A stretch of 64,000 nt of DNA, from NCBI GenBank assembly GCA_029846755.1, contig JARWBI010000001.1, positions 434,001 through 498,000 of the forward strand, written 5' to 3'. Below the pieces are notes generated by a model. That model saw only the letters and a program-made list of their open reading frames with translations. It was not told where the DNA came from and searched no databases. This DNA comes from Falsirhodobacter flavus. Lineage in GTDB: Bacteria > Pseudomonadota > Alphaproteobacteria > Rhodobacterales > Rhodobacteraceae. Positions 36,193 through 45,340 of this stretch are shown one piece after another. The position numbers and the translations under genes are program-made. Within the stretch, counting starts at the first letter, position 1. Each line of letters begins with the position of its first letter.

Positions 36193-36272
36193 GAGCGGTG
36201 AAATAACCATCTCCGCTTCGCGGGGCAATGTGGACCTTACGCTACGTCAACATGTCGCTCCCGCATCATTTT

Positions 36273-36285
36273 GTCGAAAATCGAC
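36273..36285. promoter_or_regulatory. 13-bp palindrome upstream of the peptide transporter operon
   Basis: GTCGA-AAA-TCGAC is a perfect palindrome 127 bases before the binding-protein start, within the 219-base region 36193-36411. It is a plausible operator for the transporter operon or for the divergent DUF1489 gene. Apart from a possible weak promoter pair (TTGTCT at 36286, TAATGC at 36309), nothing else is recognisable in this region. Confidence 0.35.
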
Positions 36286-36411
36286 TTGTCTGACACCTTT
36301 GCCGAAGGTAATGCGCCTTGCATTCGGCAGGAAATGCGAAAATCATTCCGCAATCTTCCCGATGACAAGAACGGCAGCGGGCCCACCCGCGCCAATACTG
36401 GAGGTTCATTC

Positions 36412-38010
36412 ATGAAGTTCGCCCATCTTCTGGCGGCGTCCACGCTTGCGGTGATGGCCGCAGCCGGGGCCCATGCCAAAACGCTGGTCTATTGCTCGGA
36501 AGGCTCGCCCGAAGGGTTCGATGCCGCCCCATATACCGCGGGCACTACGCTCGATGCGTCGGGCAAGGCGCTTTACAACCGTCTGGTCGAATTCGACCTC
36601 GGGACCACGAACGTCATCCCCTCGCTGGCCGAAAGCTTCGAGGTGTCGGAAGACGGGCTGGAATATACCTTCAAGCTGCGTCCGGGCGTGAAATTCCACA
36701 CGACCGACTATTTCACCCCGACGCGCGATCTGAACGCCGATGACGTCATCTTCTCGTTCCTGCGCCAGGCGTCTGCCGATCACCCGTGGAACCAGTATCT
36801 GCCGGGGATCAGCTATGAATACTACAACGGCATGGAAATGCCGGCGCTGATCAAGGACATCGAAAAGGTCGACGATCTGACGGTGAAGTTCGTTCTGAAC
36901 CGCCCCGAAGCGCCCTTCCTCGCCAATATCGCGATGAGCTTTGCGTCCATCGTGTCCAAGGAATATGCCGACCAGCTGGAAGCGTCCGGCAACATGGCCG
37001 CGCTGAACAGCCAGCCGATCGGCACCGGCCCGTTCAAGTTCGTCGCCTATCAGCCCGACGCGGTGATCCGTTATGCCGCGCATGACGATTACTGGAAGGG
37101 CCGGGAGAAGATCGACGATCTGGTCTTTGCCATCACGCCCGATCCGGCTGTCCGCCGCCAGCGTCTGGAAGCGGGCGAGTGCCACATCATGCCCTATCCC
37201 GCGCCCGCCGATATCGAGGCGCTGAAGGGCAATGACAGCCTCGAGGTGATGGAACAGCCGGGGCTGAACGTCGCCTACCTTGCCTATAACACCACCGTCG
37301 CGCCCTTCGACAACGCCGAGGTTCGCCGCGCGCTGAACATGGCGATGAACAAGCAGGCCATCGTGGATGCCGTGTTCCAAGGCACCGGCACGGTTGCCAA
37401 GAACCCGATCCCGCCGACCATGTGGTCCTATAACGACGCGGTCGAAGATACGCCGTATGACCCCGAAGGCGCCAAGGCGATTCTGGCCGAACAGGGGGCC
37501 GAAGGGCTGACCATGGAAGTCTGGGCGATGCCGGTGCAGCGTCCCTACATGCCCAACGCCCGCCGCGTGGCCGAGATGATCCAGTCGGATTTCGCAGCCG
37601 TCGGCGTGAACGTGAACATCGTCTCCTATGAATGGGGCGAGTATCTGGCGAAATCGACAGAGCCGAACCGCGAAGGCGCAGTGATCCTTGGCTGGACGGG
37701 CGACAATGGCGATCCGGACAACTTCCTTGCCGTGCTTCTGGGTTGCGCCGCGACGGGCGATGGCGGTGCGAACCGCGCCCAATGGTGCAACGAGGAGTTC
37801 GATGGTCTGCTGCAACAGGCCAAGGTGACCTCGGATCAAGCCGAGCGCACCAAGCTGTATGAAGAGGCGCAGGTCGTCTTCAAGCGCGAGAACCCCTGGG
37901 CCACGCTGGCGCATTCCACCGTGTTCATGCCGATGTCGTCCAAGGTGACCGGCTATATCATGGACCCGCTGGGCACGCATAACTTCACCGGCGTCGATAT
38001 CGCCGAGTAA
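36412..38010 (+). CDS. Dipeptide/oligopeptide ABC transporter substrate-binding protein
   Basis: 532 residues, with a Sec signal peptide (cleavage around AGAHA-K, residue 23). It is an SBP family 5 protein, close in style to DppA (KTLVYCSEGSPEGFDAAPYT, ALNSQPIGTGPFKFVAYQP, GWTGDNGDPDNFLAVLLGC). It binds peptides in the periplasm. GGAGG lies 7 bases before the ATG at 36412. It leads the operon of binding protein, two permeases, two ATPases and an aminopeptidase. A haem or other ligand role cannot be ruled out, since DppA also binds haem in E. coli. Confidence 0.92.
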   Translation: MKFAHLLAASTLAVMAAAGAHAKTLVYCSEGSPEGFDAAPYTAGTTLDASGKALYNRLVEFDLGTTNVIPSLAESFEVSEDGLEYTFKLRPGVKFHTTDYFTPTRDLNADDVIFSFLRQASADHPWNQYLPGISYEYYNGMEMPALIKDIEKVDDLTVKFVLNRPEAPFLANIAMSFASIVSKEYADQLEASGNMAALNSQPIGTGPFKFVAYQPDAVIRYAAHDDYWKGREKIDDLVFAITPDPAVRRQRLEAGECHIMPYPAPADIEALKGNDSLEVMEQPGLNVAYLAYNTTVAPFDNAEVRRALNMAMNKQAIVDAVFQGTGTVAKNPIPPTMWSYNDAVEDTPYDPEGAKAILAEQGAEGLTMEVWAMPVQRPYMPNARRVAEMIQSDFAAVGVNVNIVSYEWGEYLAKSTEPNREGAVILGWTGDNGDPDNFLAVLLGCAATGDGGANRAQWCNEEFDGLLQQAKVTSDQAERTKLYEEAQVVFKRENPWATLAHSTVFMPMSSKVTGYIMDPLGTHNFTGVDIAE

Positions 38011-38029
38011 GCGTTCCGTTCTACCTTAC

Positions 38030-38059
38030 GGCGCGTCGGGCTTTTCAGTCCGGCGCGCC
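38030..38059 (+). other. Intercistronic hairpin between binding-protein and permease genes
   Basis: GGCGCGTCGGGC pairs with GTCCGGCGCGCC around the loop TTTTCA, giving a 12-bp stem with two G-U pairs. It sits in the 68-base gap between the first two transporter genes. Such hairpins commonly stabilise the upstream mRNA and partly stop transcription, so the binding protein exceeds the membrane parts. That role is inference from position. Confidence 0.55.
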
Positions 38060-38078
38060 TCCAACTTTCCGGAAACCG

Positions 38079-39086
38079 ATGATCAGATTTCTTGTTGGCA
38101 AGCTGGCCTATCTGATCCCGACCTTTATCGGGATCACGGTGGTCGCATTCAGTTTCGTTCGGCTGCTGCCGGGCGATCCGGTGCTGCTGATGGCGGGCGA
38201 GCGGGGGATCACCCCGGAACGGCACGCGCAGCTGACCGCGCAACTGGGCTATGACCGGCCCGTGGTGGTGCAGTATCTCGACTTCGTCATGGGGCTGTTC
38301 CAGGGCGATTTCGGCACCTCGCTGGCGACGCGCCGCCCGGTGCTGGGCGAATTCTTCGCGCTGTTCCCGGCGACGGTGGAACTCGGCCTCTGCGCCGTCA
38401 TCCTTGCCACGATCATCGGCATTCCGCTGGGCGTCTTCGCCGCGATCAAGCGCGGATCGGTCTTCGATCAGGTGTCGATGGGGGCCGCGCTGGTCGGGTA
38501 TTCGATGCCGATCTTCTGGTGGGGGCTGCTGCTCATCATCTTCTTCTCGGGCATTCTTGGCTGGACGCCGGTTTCCGGGCGGATCGACCTGCTTTACTTC
38601 TTTCCGAACGGCACCGGCTTCATGCTGATCGACAGTCTGATGTCGGGGCAGAGCGGGGCGTTCACCTCGGCCCTGCGGCACCTGATCCTGCCAAGCGTCG
38701 TGCTGGCCACCATCCCGATGGCCGTCATCGCGCGTCAGTCGCGGTCGGCCATGCTGGAAGTGCTGTCCGAGGATTATGTCCGCACCGCCCGCGCCAAGGG
38801 CATGTCGCCCTTCCGTGTCGTCGGCATCCACGCGCTGCGCAACGCGCTGATCCCGGTCATCACCACCATCGGCCTTCAGATCGGCGTGGTCATGGCCGGC
38901 GCGATCCTGACCGAGACGATCTTTTCCTGGCCGGGCATCGGCAAGTGGATGATCGATTCGATCTCGCGCCGTGATTACCCGTCGGTGCAGGGGGGCCTGC
39001 TGCTGATGGCGGGGGTCGTGATGATCGTGAACCTGCTGGTCGATCTGCTTTATGGCGTAATCAACCCGCGCATCCGGCATTCGTGA
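38079..39086 (+). CDS. Peptide ABC transporter permease (DppB type)
   Basis: 335 residues, six predicted helices, of the BPD_transp_1 family. The N-terminus FLVGKLAYLIPTFIGITVVA and the EAA loop region (YVRTARAKGMSPFRVVGIHA near residue 230) are typical of DppB/OppB. It forms half of the peptide channel with the next gene product. The weak GGAAACC spacer before the ATG is the only start signal. Confidence 0.93.
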   Translation: MIRFLVGKLAYLIPTFIGITVVAFSFVRLLPGDPVLLMAGERGITPERHAQLTAQLGYDRPVVVQYLDFVMGLFQGDFGTSLATRRPVLGEFFALFPATVELGLCAVILATIIGIPLGVFAAIKRGSVFDQVSMGAALVGYSMPIFWWGLLLIIFFSGILGWTPVSGRIDLLYFFPNGTGFMLIDSLMSGQSGAFTSALRHLILPSVVLATIPMAVIARQSRSAMLEVLSEDYVRTARAKGMSPFRVVGIHALRNALIPVITTIGLQIGVVMAGAILTETIFSWPGIGKWMIDSISRRDYPSVQGGLLLMAGVVMIVNLLVDLLYGVINPRIRHS

Positions 39087-39093
39087 GGGGCAA

Positions 39094-39978
39094 ATGACGA
39101 CGAAACCTGCAACCACCCCCGGACCGCTGCGCGAGTTCTGGTTCTATTTCAGCGAAAACCGCGGTGCGGTGATCGGCCTGTGCGTCTTTGCGCTGCTGGT
39201 CTTCACGGCAGTCTTCGCGCCAGTTCTGGCCCCGCACGATCCGGTCCACCAGTATCGCGAGTTCTTTCTGACGCCCCCCTCGTGGGAAGAAGGCGGCACG
39301 TCGCAATTCCTGCTGGGCACCGACGCCGTGGGCCGTGACATCCTTTCGCGCCTGATCTTCGGCGCGCAGCAATCGCTCATCATCGGGGTGGTGGTCGTGA
39401 CCATCGCGCTGTTCGGGGGGATCATCCTCGGGCTCGTCTCCGGCTTCTTCGGGGGTTGGGTCGATGCGGTCATCATGCGCGTGATGGACGTGATCCTTGC
39501 CTTTCCGTCGCTGCTTCTGGCGCTGGTGATGGTGGCGATCCTTGGGCCGGGGCTGATGAACGCGATGATCGCCATCGCCATCGTCCTGCAGCCGCACTTC
39601 GCCCGCCTGACCCGCGCGGCGGTGATGGCGGAAAAGAACAAGGAATACGTCATGGCGGCGCGCGTGTCCGGCGCAGGCAAGCTGCGGCTGATGTTCAAGA
39701 CGATCCTTCCGAACTGCGTCGCCCCCCTGATCGTGCAGGGCACGCTGTCGTTCTCCAACGCGGTTCTGGACGCGGCGGCGCTTGGCTTCCTTGGCATGGG
39801 CGCGCAGCCGCCGCTGCCGGAATGGGGCACCATGCTGGCCGAGGCGCGCGAGTTCATCCTTCGCGCATGGTGGGTCGTGACCTTCCCCGGCCTTGCGATC
39901 CTGATCACGGTGCTGGCGATCAACCTCGTCGGCGACGGTCTGCGCGATGCGCTGGACCCGAAACTGAAGCGGAGCTGA
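39094..39978 (+). CDS. Peptide ABC transporter permease (DppC type)
   Basis: 294 residues, of the same permease family, with the DppC-type soluble N-terminal extension and the LLGTDAVGRDILSRLIFGAQ segment characteristic of that partner. The EAA loop is YVMAARVSGAGKLRLMFKTI near residue 190. GAGGGG precedes the ATG. It lies 7 bases after dppB-type and one base before the first ATPase gene, so expression is tightly linked. Confidence 0.93.
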   Translation: MTTKPATTPGPLREFWFYFSENRGAVIGLCVFALLVFTAVFAPVLAPHDPVHQYREFFLTPPSWEEGGTSQFLLGTDAVGRDILSRLIFGAQQSLIIGVVVVTIALFGGIILGLVSGFFGGWVDAVIMRVMDVILAFPSLLLALVMVAILGPGLMNAMIAIAIVLQPHFARLTRAAVMAEKNKEYVMAARVSGAGKLRLMFKTILPNCVAPLIVQGTLSFSNAVLDAAALGFLGMGAQPPLPEWGTMLAEAREFILRAWWVVTFPGLAILITVLAINLVGDGLRDALDPKLKRS

Positions 39979-39979
39979 C

Positions 39980-40828
39980 ATGGCACTTCTGGAAATCCGC
40001 AACCTGAACGTCAGCTTCGCCACTTCGACCGGCATGTTCCATGCGGTCAAGGGGCTGGATCTGAAGGTCCACCCGCGCGAGGTTCTGGCCATCGTGGGCG
40101 AGTCCGGCTCGGGGAAATCCGTGTCGATGCTGGCCGCGATGGGCCTGCTGCCCAAGACCGCCAAAGTCACCGCCGATGTCATGAGCTTCAACGGGCGCGA
40201 TCTGCTGACCATGCCGGCCTCCGAACGGCGGGCGATCATCGGCAAGGACATCTCGATGATCTTTCAGGAACCCATCGCCTCGCTGAACCCCTGCTTCACC
40301 GTGGGGTATCAGCTTGAGGAAACGCTGCGCGCGCATCTGGGCCTTGGTGGATCGGAACGCCGCAAACGCGCGATCGAGCTGTTCACCGCCGTCGGCATTC
40401 CCGACCCGGAAAAGAAGCTGTCCGCCTATCCGCACCAGATGTCGGGCGGGCAATGCCAGCGCGTGATGATCGCCATCGCCATCGCGTGCAAACCCAAGCT
40501 GCTGATCGCGGACGAACCGACCACCGCGTTGGACGTGACGATCCAGAAGCAGATCCTGGACCTGCTGATGAAACTTCAGGAAGAAACCGGCATGGGCATG
40601 ATCATGATCACCCATGACATGGGCGTCGTGGCCGAGACCGCCGACCGCGTGATCGTGAAATACAAGGGCCGGAAGATGGAGGAAGCCGATGTGCTGACCC
40701 TGTTCGAGGCACCCTCGCACCCCTATACCAAGGCGCTGCTTTCTGCTTTGCCCGAGAATGCGACCGGCGATCGTTTGTCCACCGTGTCCGATTTTGTGGA
40801 CATGGCTGCGCTGGAGGGCCAGCAATGA
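39980..40828 (+). CDS. Peptide ABC transporter ATP-binding protein (DppD type)
   Basis: 282 residues. Walker [10 protein letters not shown] (note Val rather than Thr/Ser next), Q-loop [12 protein letters not shown], signature [16 protein letters not shown] and Walker [13 protein letters not shown] are all present. It lacks most of the C-terminal cysteine-rich extension of longer OppD/DppD proteins. It hydrolyses ATP for peptide import together with the following gene product, whose start it overlaps by ATGA. Confidence 0.93.
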   Translation: MALLEIRNLNVSFATSTGMFHAVKGLDLKVHPREVLAIVGESGSGKSVSMLAAMGLLPKTAKVTADVMSFNGRDLLTMPASERRAIIGKDISMIFQEPIASLNPCFTVGYQLEETLRAHLGLGGSERRKRAIELFTAVGIPDPEKKLSAYPHQMSGGQCQRVMIAIAIACKPKLLIADEPTTALDVTIQKQILDLLMKLQEETGMGMIMITHDMGVVAETADRVIVKYKGRKMEEADVLTLFEAPSHPYTKALLSALPENATGDRLSTVSDFVDMAALEGQQ

Positions 40829-41658
40829 CCGCAGTGATCGAAGCCAAGGGCATCATCCGCGACTACGCGATTCCCGGCGGGCTGTTCAGGAAAGCCGGAG
40901 CCGTGCGTGCGCTGAAGGGCATTTCGTTTAGCGTGGAGCAGGGCAAGACCCTTGCCATCGTCGGCGAATCCGGCTGCGGAAAATCGACGCTGGCGCGGAT
41001 CATCACGCTGATCGATCCGGCCTCGGGCGGGGATCTGCTGATCGACGGGCAAAAGGTGGACGTGCGCGGCCTGACGCCGGAATTGCGCCGCAAGGTGCAG
41101 ATCGTGTTTCAGAACCCCTATGGCAGCCTGAATCCGCGCCAAAAGGTCGGCGACATGCTGATGGAGCCTTTGCTGCTGAACACCGACGACAGCGCCAGCA
41201 CCCGCCGCGAAAAGGCGATGGCGATGCTGGTGAAGGTGGGCCTTGGGCACGAGCATTTCGGGCGCTATCCGCACATGTTCTCGGGCGGGCAGCGGCAGCG
41301 TCTGGCGATTGCCCGCGCGTTGATGGTGAACCCGCGCCTTCTGGTGCTGGACGAGCCGGTTTCGGCATTGGACCTGTCGGTGCAGGCGCAGGTGCTGAAC
41401 CTGCTGGCCGATCTGCAGGCCGAGTTCGACCTGACCTATGTCTTCATCAGCCACGATCTGTCGGTGGTGCGCTACATCGCGGACAACGTGATGGTGATGT
41501 ATAAGGGCGAGGTCGTGGAATACGGAACGCGCGACGAGGTATTCGGCAATCCGCAGCACGAATACACCCGCACCCTGTTCGCCGCGACGCCCGAAGCGAA
41601 TATCGACAGCATCCGCGCTCGGGTGGAACGCCGCCGTGCCGCAGGTATCGGCGCATGA
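40825..41658 (+). CDS. Peptide ABC transporter ATP-binding protein (DppF type)
   Basis: 277 residues. Walker A GESGCGKSTLA, Q-loop IVFQNPYGSLNPRQ (the DppF/OppF mark), signature FSGGQRQRLAIARAL and Walker B LLVLDEPVSALDLS are intact. It is shorter than most OppF/DppF (about 320 residues), missing the C-terminal tail. It completes the five-part transporter. Its stop overlaps the aminopeptidase start by ATGA. Confidence 0.93.
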   Translation: MTAVIEAKGIIRDYAIPGGLFRKAGAVRALKGISFSVEQGKTLAIVGESGCGKSTLARIITLIDPASGGDLLIDGQKVDVRGLTPELRRKVQIVFQNPYGSLNPRQKVGDMLMEPLLLNTDDSASTRREKAMAMLVKVGLGHEHFGRYPHMFSGGQRQRLAIARALMVNPRLLVLDEPVSALDLSVQAQVLNLLADLQAEFDLTYVFISHDLSVVRYIADNVMVMYKGEVVEYGTRDEVFGNPQHEYTRTLFAATPEANIDSIRARVERRRAAGIGA

Positions 41659-42728
41659 GGCTGGAGAGCCTGCGCAAACGGATGGCCGCGACGGGAACCG
41701 ATCTGGTCGCCGTCGGGCCGACATCCAACATGGCGTGGCTGTCGGGGTTGCATCCGCATGGGGACGAGCGTCCGGTGATGCAGGTCGTGACGCAATCGTG
41801 GGCGGGTTTCCTGATGCCTGCGCTGAACGCGGACAGCCAGCGGGGGCTGACCGATCTGCCCTTTGTGACGTGGCGCGACGATGACGGTCCGGTCGGTGCG
41901 CTGCGCGATCTGCTGGCGATGGCGGGGGCGGTGGGTCCGGTGACTGTTGGGCTGGACGAAACGATGCGCGCCGATTTCGCGCTGCTGCTTCTGGACAACC
42001 TTCAGGTCTCGCGCCGCTCGTGGCTGTCGGACACGCTGGGCCATCTGCGCGGCCGCAAGGATGCAGAGGAATACCGCGTCCTGAAGGACAACGCCGTCAT
42101 CAACGACGGCGCGATGCGCGCGGCCTTCGCCTGTCTGCGCGTCGGCATCACCGAGGCCGAGGTGGCCGAAGTCGTCCAGCAATATTACCGCGACCACGGG
42201 GCAGGGACCGAATTCTTCAGCATCTGCTTCGGCGGCAACGGTGCCTTCCCGCATCACCACACGGGCCAGACCAGGCTGGAGCCGAACACCGCTGTTCTGG
42301 TCGATATCGGCAGCCGCAAGGACGGCTATCCCAGCGACATGACCCGCGTTGGGACATTCGGGACGGTGGACGGCTTCGATGAAGTCCACGCCATCGTGGA
42401 CCGCGCGGTTCAGGCGGCGCTGGCGGCGGCGAAGCCCGGCGTTCGGGCGCGGGACGTGGATGCGGCGGCGCGCGGCGTCATCGCGGCTGCGGGCTATGGT
42501 GATCGGTTCCTGCACCGCACCGGACACGGGCTTGGCATCGACATCCACGAGGAACCCTACATCACCGCCACGTCGGACACGGTGCTGGAGGAGGGGATGG
42601 TCTTCTCCATCGAGCCGGGCATCTATCTGGAAGGTCGCTTCGGCCTGCGGCTGGAGGAGATCGTGATCCTGCGCGCCGACGGCCCGGAGGTCCTGTCGGA
42701 CCTGCCCCGCGATCCGTTCAGAGCCTGA
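41655..42728 (+). CDS. M24 family Xaa-Pro aminopeptidase/dipeptidase
   Basis: 357 residues. The N-terminal creatinase-like domain (1-130) is followed by a pita-bread M24 domain with the metal ligands in VDIGSRKDGYPSDMTR, HRTGHGLGIDIHEEP, SIEPGIYLEG and RLEEIVI. It removes residues from peptides with proline in the second position, in the cytoplasm, using two divalent metals. Placement as the last gene of the peptide-import operon suggests it digests imported peptides. It overlaps the convergent tetR-type gene by 11 bases. Confidence 0.92.
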   Translation: MRLESLRKRMAATGTDLVAVGPTSNMAWLSGLHPHGDERPVMQVVTQSWAGFLMPALNADSQRGLTDLPFVTWRDDDGPVGALRDLLAMAGAVGPVTVGLDETMRADFALLLLDNLQVSRRSWLSDTLGHLRGRKDAEEYRVLKDNAVINDGAMRAAFACLRVGITEAEVAEVVQQYYRDHGAGTEFFSICFGGNGAFPHHHTGQTRLEPNTAVLVDIGSRKDGYPSDMTRVGTFGTVDGFDEVHAIVDRAVQAALAAAKPGVRARDVDAAARGVIAAAGYGDRFLHRTGHGLGIDIHEEPYITATSDTVLEEGMVFSIEPGIYLEGRFGLRLEEIVILRADGPEVLSDLPRDPFRA

Positions 42729-43227
42729 CCATCAGACGGTGGACGAATTCCTCGTCCACCGGCATCTCGTGCACCACCCGCATCAGGATCGGCGCGATAA
42801 GAAGATCCATTGCCATCTCGGGAAAGGCCTCGCCGCGCGCATCGGCGCGGGCCTGCATGATCGCCAGCTGCTCCAGCGTGAAATCGCGGCATTGCGGCGC
42901 GCAGTCGCTGCCCAGCACGTCGCGCAGCATCTGGCGGCCGATGGCGGTCGTCATCTCGTCCGCCAATTGCAGGACATAGGCTTCCAGATCGCCATAGGTG
43001 CTGCCGGTGTCGGCAGGGGGCGCGACGGGGCGCATCCGTTCGACCGCCACATCCGCCAGCAATTCAGACAGATCGCCCCATCTGCGATAGATGGTCGACG
43101 GGGTCACGCCCGCAGCCTCGGCAATGGCGGGAACGGTGGCGCCGGGGCCGAGCCTGCGAACCGCATCATGCACCGCCGCCTGTATCCGCGCGCTGCGCCC
43201 GCCTTGCCGCTGCATCTCCTTCGCCAT
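42718..43227 (-). CDS. TetR/AcrR-family repressor
   Basis: 169 residues. The N-terminal helix-turn-helix (about 10-57) contains VPAIAEAAGVTPSTIYRRWG, clear for TetR. The C-terminal ligand domain is of the short TetR type (TetR_C_16/33-like). It is divergent from the MFS transporter gene, with 69 bases between starts, which is the usual arrangement for a repressor of an efflux pump. AGGGGAG precedes the ATG. Confidence 0.9.
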   Translation of the reverse strand: MAKEMQRQGGRSARIQAAVHDAVRRLGPGATVPAIAEAAGVTPSTIYRRWGDLSELLADVAVERMRPVAPPADTGSTYGDLEAYVLQLADEMTTAIGRQMLRDVLGSDCAPQCRDFTLEQLAIMQARADARGEAFPEMAMDLLIAPILMRVVHEMPVDEEFVHRLMVRL

Positions 43228-43236
43228 TCGCTCCCC

Positions 43237-43278
43237 TTGCGTAGAATCGCCTGCCGCGCTACTTAACGCAAATACTTA
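43237..43278. promoter_or_regulatory. TetR/MFS divergent promoter with TACTTA repeats
   Basis: TACTTA occurs at 43260-43265 and 43273-43278, 13 bases apart, and CTTAA...TTAAG arms flank them (43262-43285). TTGCGT at 43237-43242 lies 17 bases before the first copy and could act as -35 to a TACTTA -10 for the MFS gene. Binding of the TetR-family protein here would block both genes. Confidence 0.4.
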
Positions 43279-43296
43279 GCTTTAAGAGGCCCGCGG

Positions 43297-44481
43297 ATGC
43301 AACGCTTTCCCCTGTCAGCGATGACGGTCTATGGCTCCGTTGCAGCCAGCCTGTTTTCGGCATCCTCGGCGGTGCCGACGCCGCTCTATCGCATCTATCA
43401 GCAGCATATGCACCTGACATCGGTGCATGTGACGATGATCTTCGCCTGCTATGTCATCACGCTTCTGGCGGCGCTTCTGGTCGCGGGGCGGCTGTCGGAC
43501 CATCTGGGGCGCAAGCCGATGATCGGACTGGCGCTGGCGATGAACCTTGCCGGAATGCTGCTGTTCACGGCGGCCAGCAGTTTCGAGGCGCTGATGCTGG
43601 CGCGGCTGGTGCAGGGGCTGGCGGTGGGGTTGGCGCTGCCGACCTGCGGTGCGGCGATCATCGATGCGAATCCTCGGCTCGGACCGACCCTGAACGCGGT
43701 CACGCCCTTTGCCGGGCTGACGGTCGGTGCGGTGGGGGCGGGGCTGGTTGCGGCCTATGCGCCCATGCCGCTGGTGCTGCCATATCTGGCGGCGGCGGCG
43801 ATCGCGGCGGTGCTGCTGGCGATGCTGCCGATGATGCCCGAGACGGGCAGCCGCCGGTCAGGCGCAGTGCGATCCATGGTCCCGCAAATCGCGGTGCCGG
43901 CGCAGGCGCGTGGTATGCTGTTGCGGATCATGCCGATCACCGGGGCGGGCTGGGCGCTGGGCGGGCTTTACATGTCGCTGATGCCGGGGCTGATCGCGGA
44001 TGCAACGGGCATCGCATCGCCGCTGCTGGGCGGGGGCGTGATCGGATCGCTGATGTCCATGGCGGCGCTGTCCAGCTTCGTTGCGCGCCGCCATCCGCCG
44101 CGCCGGGTGCTGACCTTCGGGGCGGCGGCGCTGACGCTGGGGATCGCGGGATCGCTGACGGGTATCGTGTCGGGCAACGCGCTGCCGCTGGTCGTGGGGA
44201 CGGCCATCGCAGGCCTGGGGCAGGGCAGCGTCTTTTCGGCGGCTTTGCGGCTTTTGATGCCGATGGCGGACGATCATGACCGTGCGGGGCTGCTGTCGGC
44301 GTTCTTCGTGCTCAGCTATCTGTGCTTTGCCGGGCCGACGGTTCTGGCGGGCTGGGCGGTGTCGATCCACGGCGCGACGGGGACGGTGACCGTCTATGGC
44401 TGCGTCGTCGTGGCGATGGCGGCGATTTCGGTCGCCGCGCTGCGCGTGCCGGTGTTGACACCGCAGCGCCCGGCTGTATAA
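43297..44481 (+). CDS. MFS transporter, probable drug efflux
   Basis: 394 residues, about twelve membrane helices. The MFS motif A is visible as [16 protein letters not shown] after helix 2, and [20 protein letters not shown] sits in the first loop. It resembles small-molecule/H+ antiporters of the YbjJ/multidrug type; substrate not determined. Control by the adjacent TetR-family protein is likely. TAAGAGG precedes the ATG. The rpsD promoter is embedded in its 3' end. Confidence 0.88.
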   Translation: MQRFPLSAMTVYGSVAASLFSASSAVPTPLYRIYQQHMHLTSVHVTMIFACYVITLLAALLVAGRLSDHLGRKPMIGLALAMNLAGMLLFTAASSFEALMLARLVQGLAVGLALPTCGAAIIDANPRLGPTLNAVTPFAGLTVGAVGAGLVAAYAPMPLVLPYLAAAAIAAVLLAMLPMMPETGSRRSGAVRSMVPQIAVPAQARGMLLRIMPITGAGWALGGLYMSLMPGLIADATGIASPLLGGGVIGSLMSMAALSSFVARRHPPRRVLTFGAAALTLGIAGSLTGIVSGNALPLVVGTAIAGLGQGSVFSAALRLLMPMADDHDRAGLLSAFFVLSYLCFAGPTVLAGWAVSIHGATGTVTVYGCVVVAMAAISVAALRVPVLTPQRPAV

Positions 44482-44482
44482 G
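44455..44482 (+). promoter_or_regulatory. Strong sigma-70-type promoter of rpsD
   Basis: TTGACA (44455-44460) and TATAAG (44477-44482) are separated by 16 bases: a perfect -35 and a five-of-six-grade -10. They overlap the last codons of the MFS gene. Transcription would start near 44489, giving a leader of about 105 bases before rpsD. It is the best promoter match I found in the window, as suits a ribosomal protein gene. Confidence 0.75.
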
Positions 44483-44523
44483 CCCCCGATCCGCGGGCGA
44501 CTGCGGTGTTGGTGTTGGTGGCC

Positions 44524-44556
44524 CCCGCAAGGGGATGCCTGTCACCCGCAAGGGGA
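44524..44556 (+). repeat. Tandem GCAA-loop hairpins in the rpsD leader
   Basis: CCCGCAAGGGGA occurs twice, at 44524-44535 and 44545-44556, with a 21-base period. Each copy can fold into a short stem with a GCAA tetraloop (CCCC-GCAA-GGGG in the first, CCC-GCAA-GGG in the second). They lie 39-71 bases before the rpsD start. S4 is known to regulate its own operon in other bacteria; whether these elements take part is unknown. Confidence 0.6.
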
Positions 44557-44594
44557 AGGACAACGCCCTTCATGACACAAGAAGGAGATCAGCG

Positions 44595-45215
44595 GTGACG
44601 AAACGCACCTCTGCCAAGTATAAAATCGACCGCCGCATGGGCGAAAACATCTGGGGCCGTCCGAAGTCCCCGGTGAACAAGCGCGAATACGGCCCCGGCC
44701 AGCACGGTCAGCGCCGCAAGAACAAACTGTCGGACTTCGGCACCCAGCTGCGCGCCAAGCAGAAGCTGAAAGGCTACTACGGCGATCTGACCGAAAAGCA
44801 GTTCCGCAAGATCTATGGCGAAGCCGAGCGCGTCAAGGGCGACACCGGCGAGAACCTGATCGGCCTGCTGGAGCGCCGTCTGGACGCGATCGTCTACCGC
44901 GCGAAATTCGTGCCGACGATCTTCGCCGCACGCCAGTTCGTGAACCACGGCCATGTCACCGTCAACGGATCGCGCGTGAACATCGCGTCCTACCGCGTGA
45001 AGGAAGGCGACGTTGTCGAGGTCAAGCAGGCGTCCAAGCAGCTGGCCATCGTGCTGGAAGCCGTCGCCCTGACCGAGCGTGACGTTCCGGACTACATCGA
45101 AGTCGACCATTCGAAGATGACCGCGAAATTCGTCCGCACGCCGGGCCTGGGCGATGTGCCCTATGCCGTCGTGATGGAACCGAACCTGGTCGTCGAATAC
45201 TACGCGAAGAACTGA
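44595..45215 (+). CDS. rpsD: 30S ribosomal protein S4
   Basis: 206 residues. S4 nucleates assembly of the 30S subunit by binding 16S rRNA. N-terminal [19 protein letters not shown] and the S4 RNA-binding domain (about 95-160, [20 protein letters not shown]) are clear. The start is a GTG at 44595 with AAGGAG 7 bases upstream; upstream in-frame sequence is the leader. Here rpsD is a single-gene unit with its own promoter and terminator, not part of the alpha operon. Confidence 0.97.
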   Translation: MTKRTSAKYKIDRRMGENIWGRPKSPVNKREYGPGQHGQRRKNKLSDFGTQLRAKQKLKGYYGDLTEKQFRKIYGEAERVKGDTGENLIGLLERRLDAIVYRAKFVPTIFAARQFVNHGHVTVNGSRVNIASYRVKEGDVVEVKQASKQLAIVLEAVALTERDVPDYIEVDHSKMTAKFVRTPGLGDVPYAVVMEPNLVVEYYAKN

Positions 45216-45236
45216 TCCCTTCCGGATTGCTTCTTG

Positions 45237-45266
45237 GGCCGCTGCGGGAAACCGTGGCGGCCTTTT
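45237..45266 (+). terminator. rpsD intrinsic terminator
   Basis: GGCCGC (45237-45242) and GCGGCC (45257-45262) form the outer stem, CGG-GAAA-CCG the inner one, and TTTT (45263-45266) follows directly. It begins 22 bases past the rpsD stop, which fits a Rho-independent terminator. Confidence 0.8.
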
Positions 45267-45340
45267 GCTGTGCGGCGCAATGGCATGCTGCATCTGCGAA
45301 CCGATCGCGCTATGAGGGCGCGAATCCACGGAGCCCCCCT

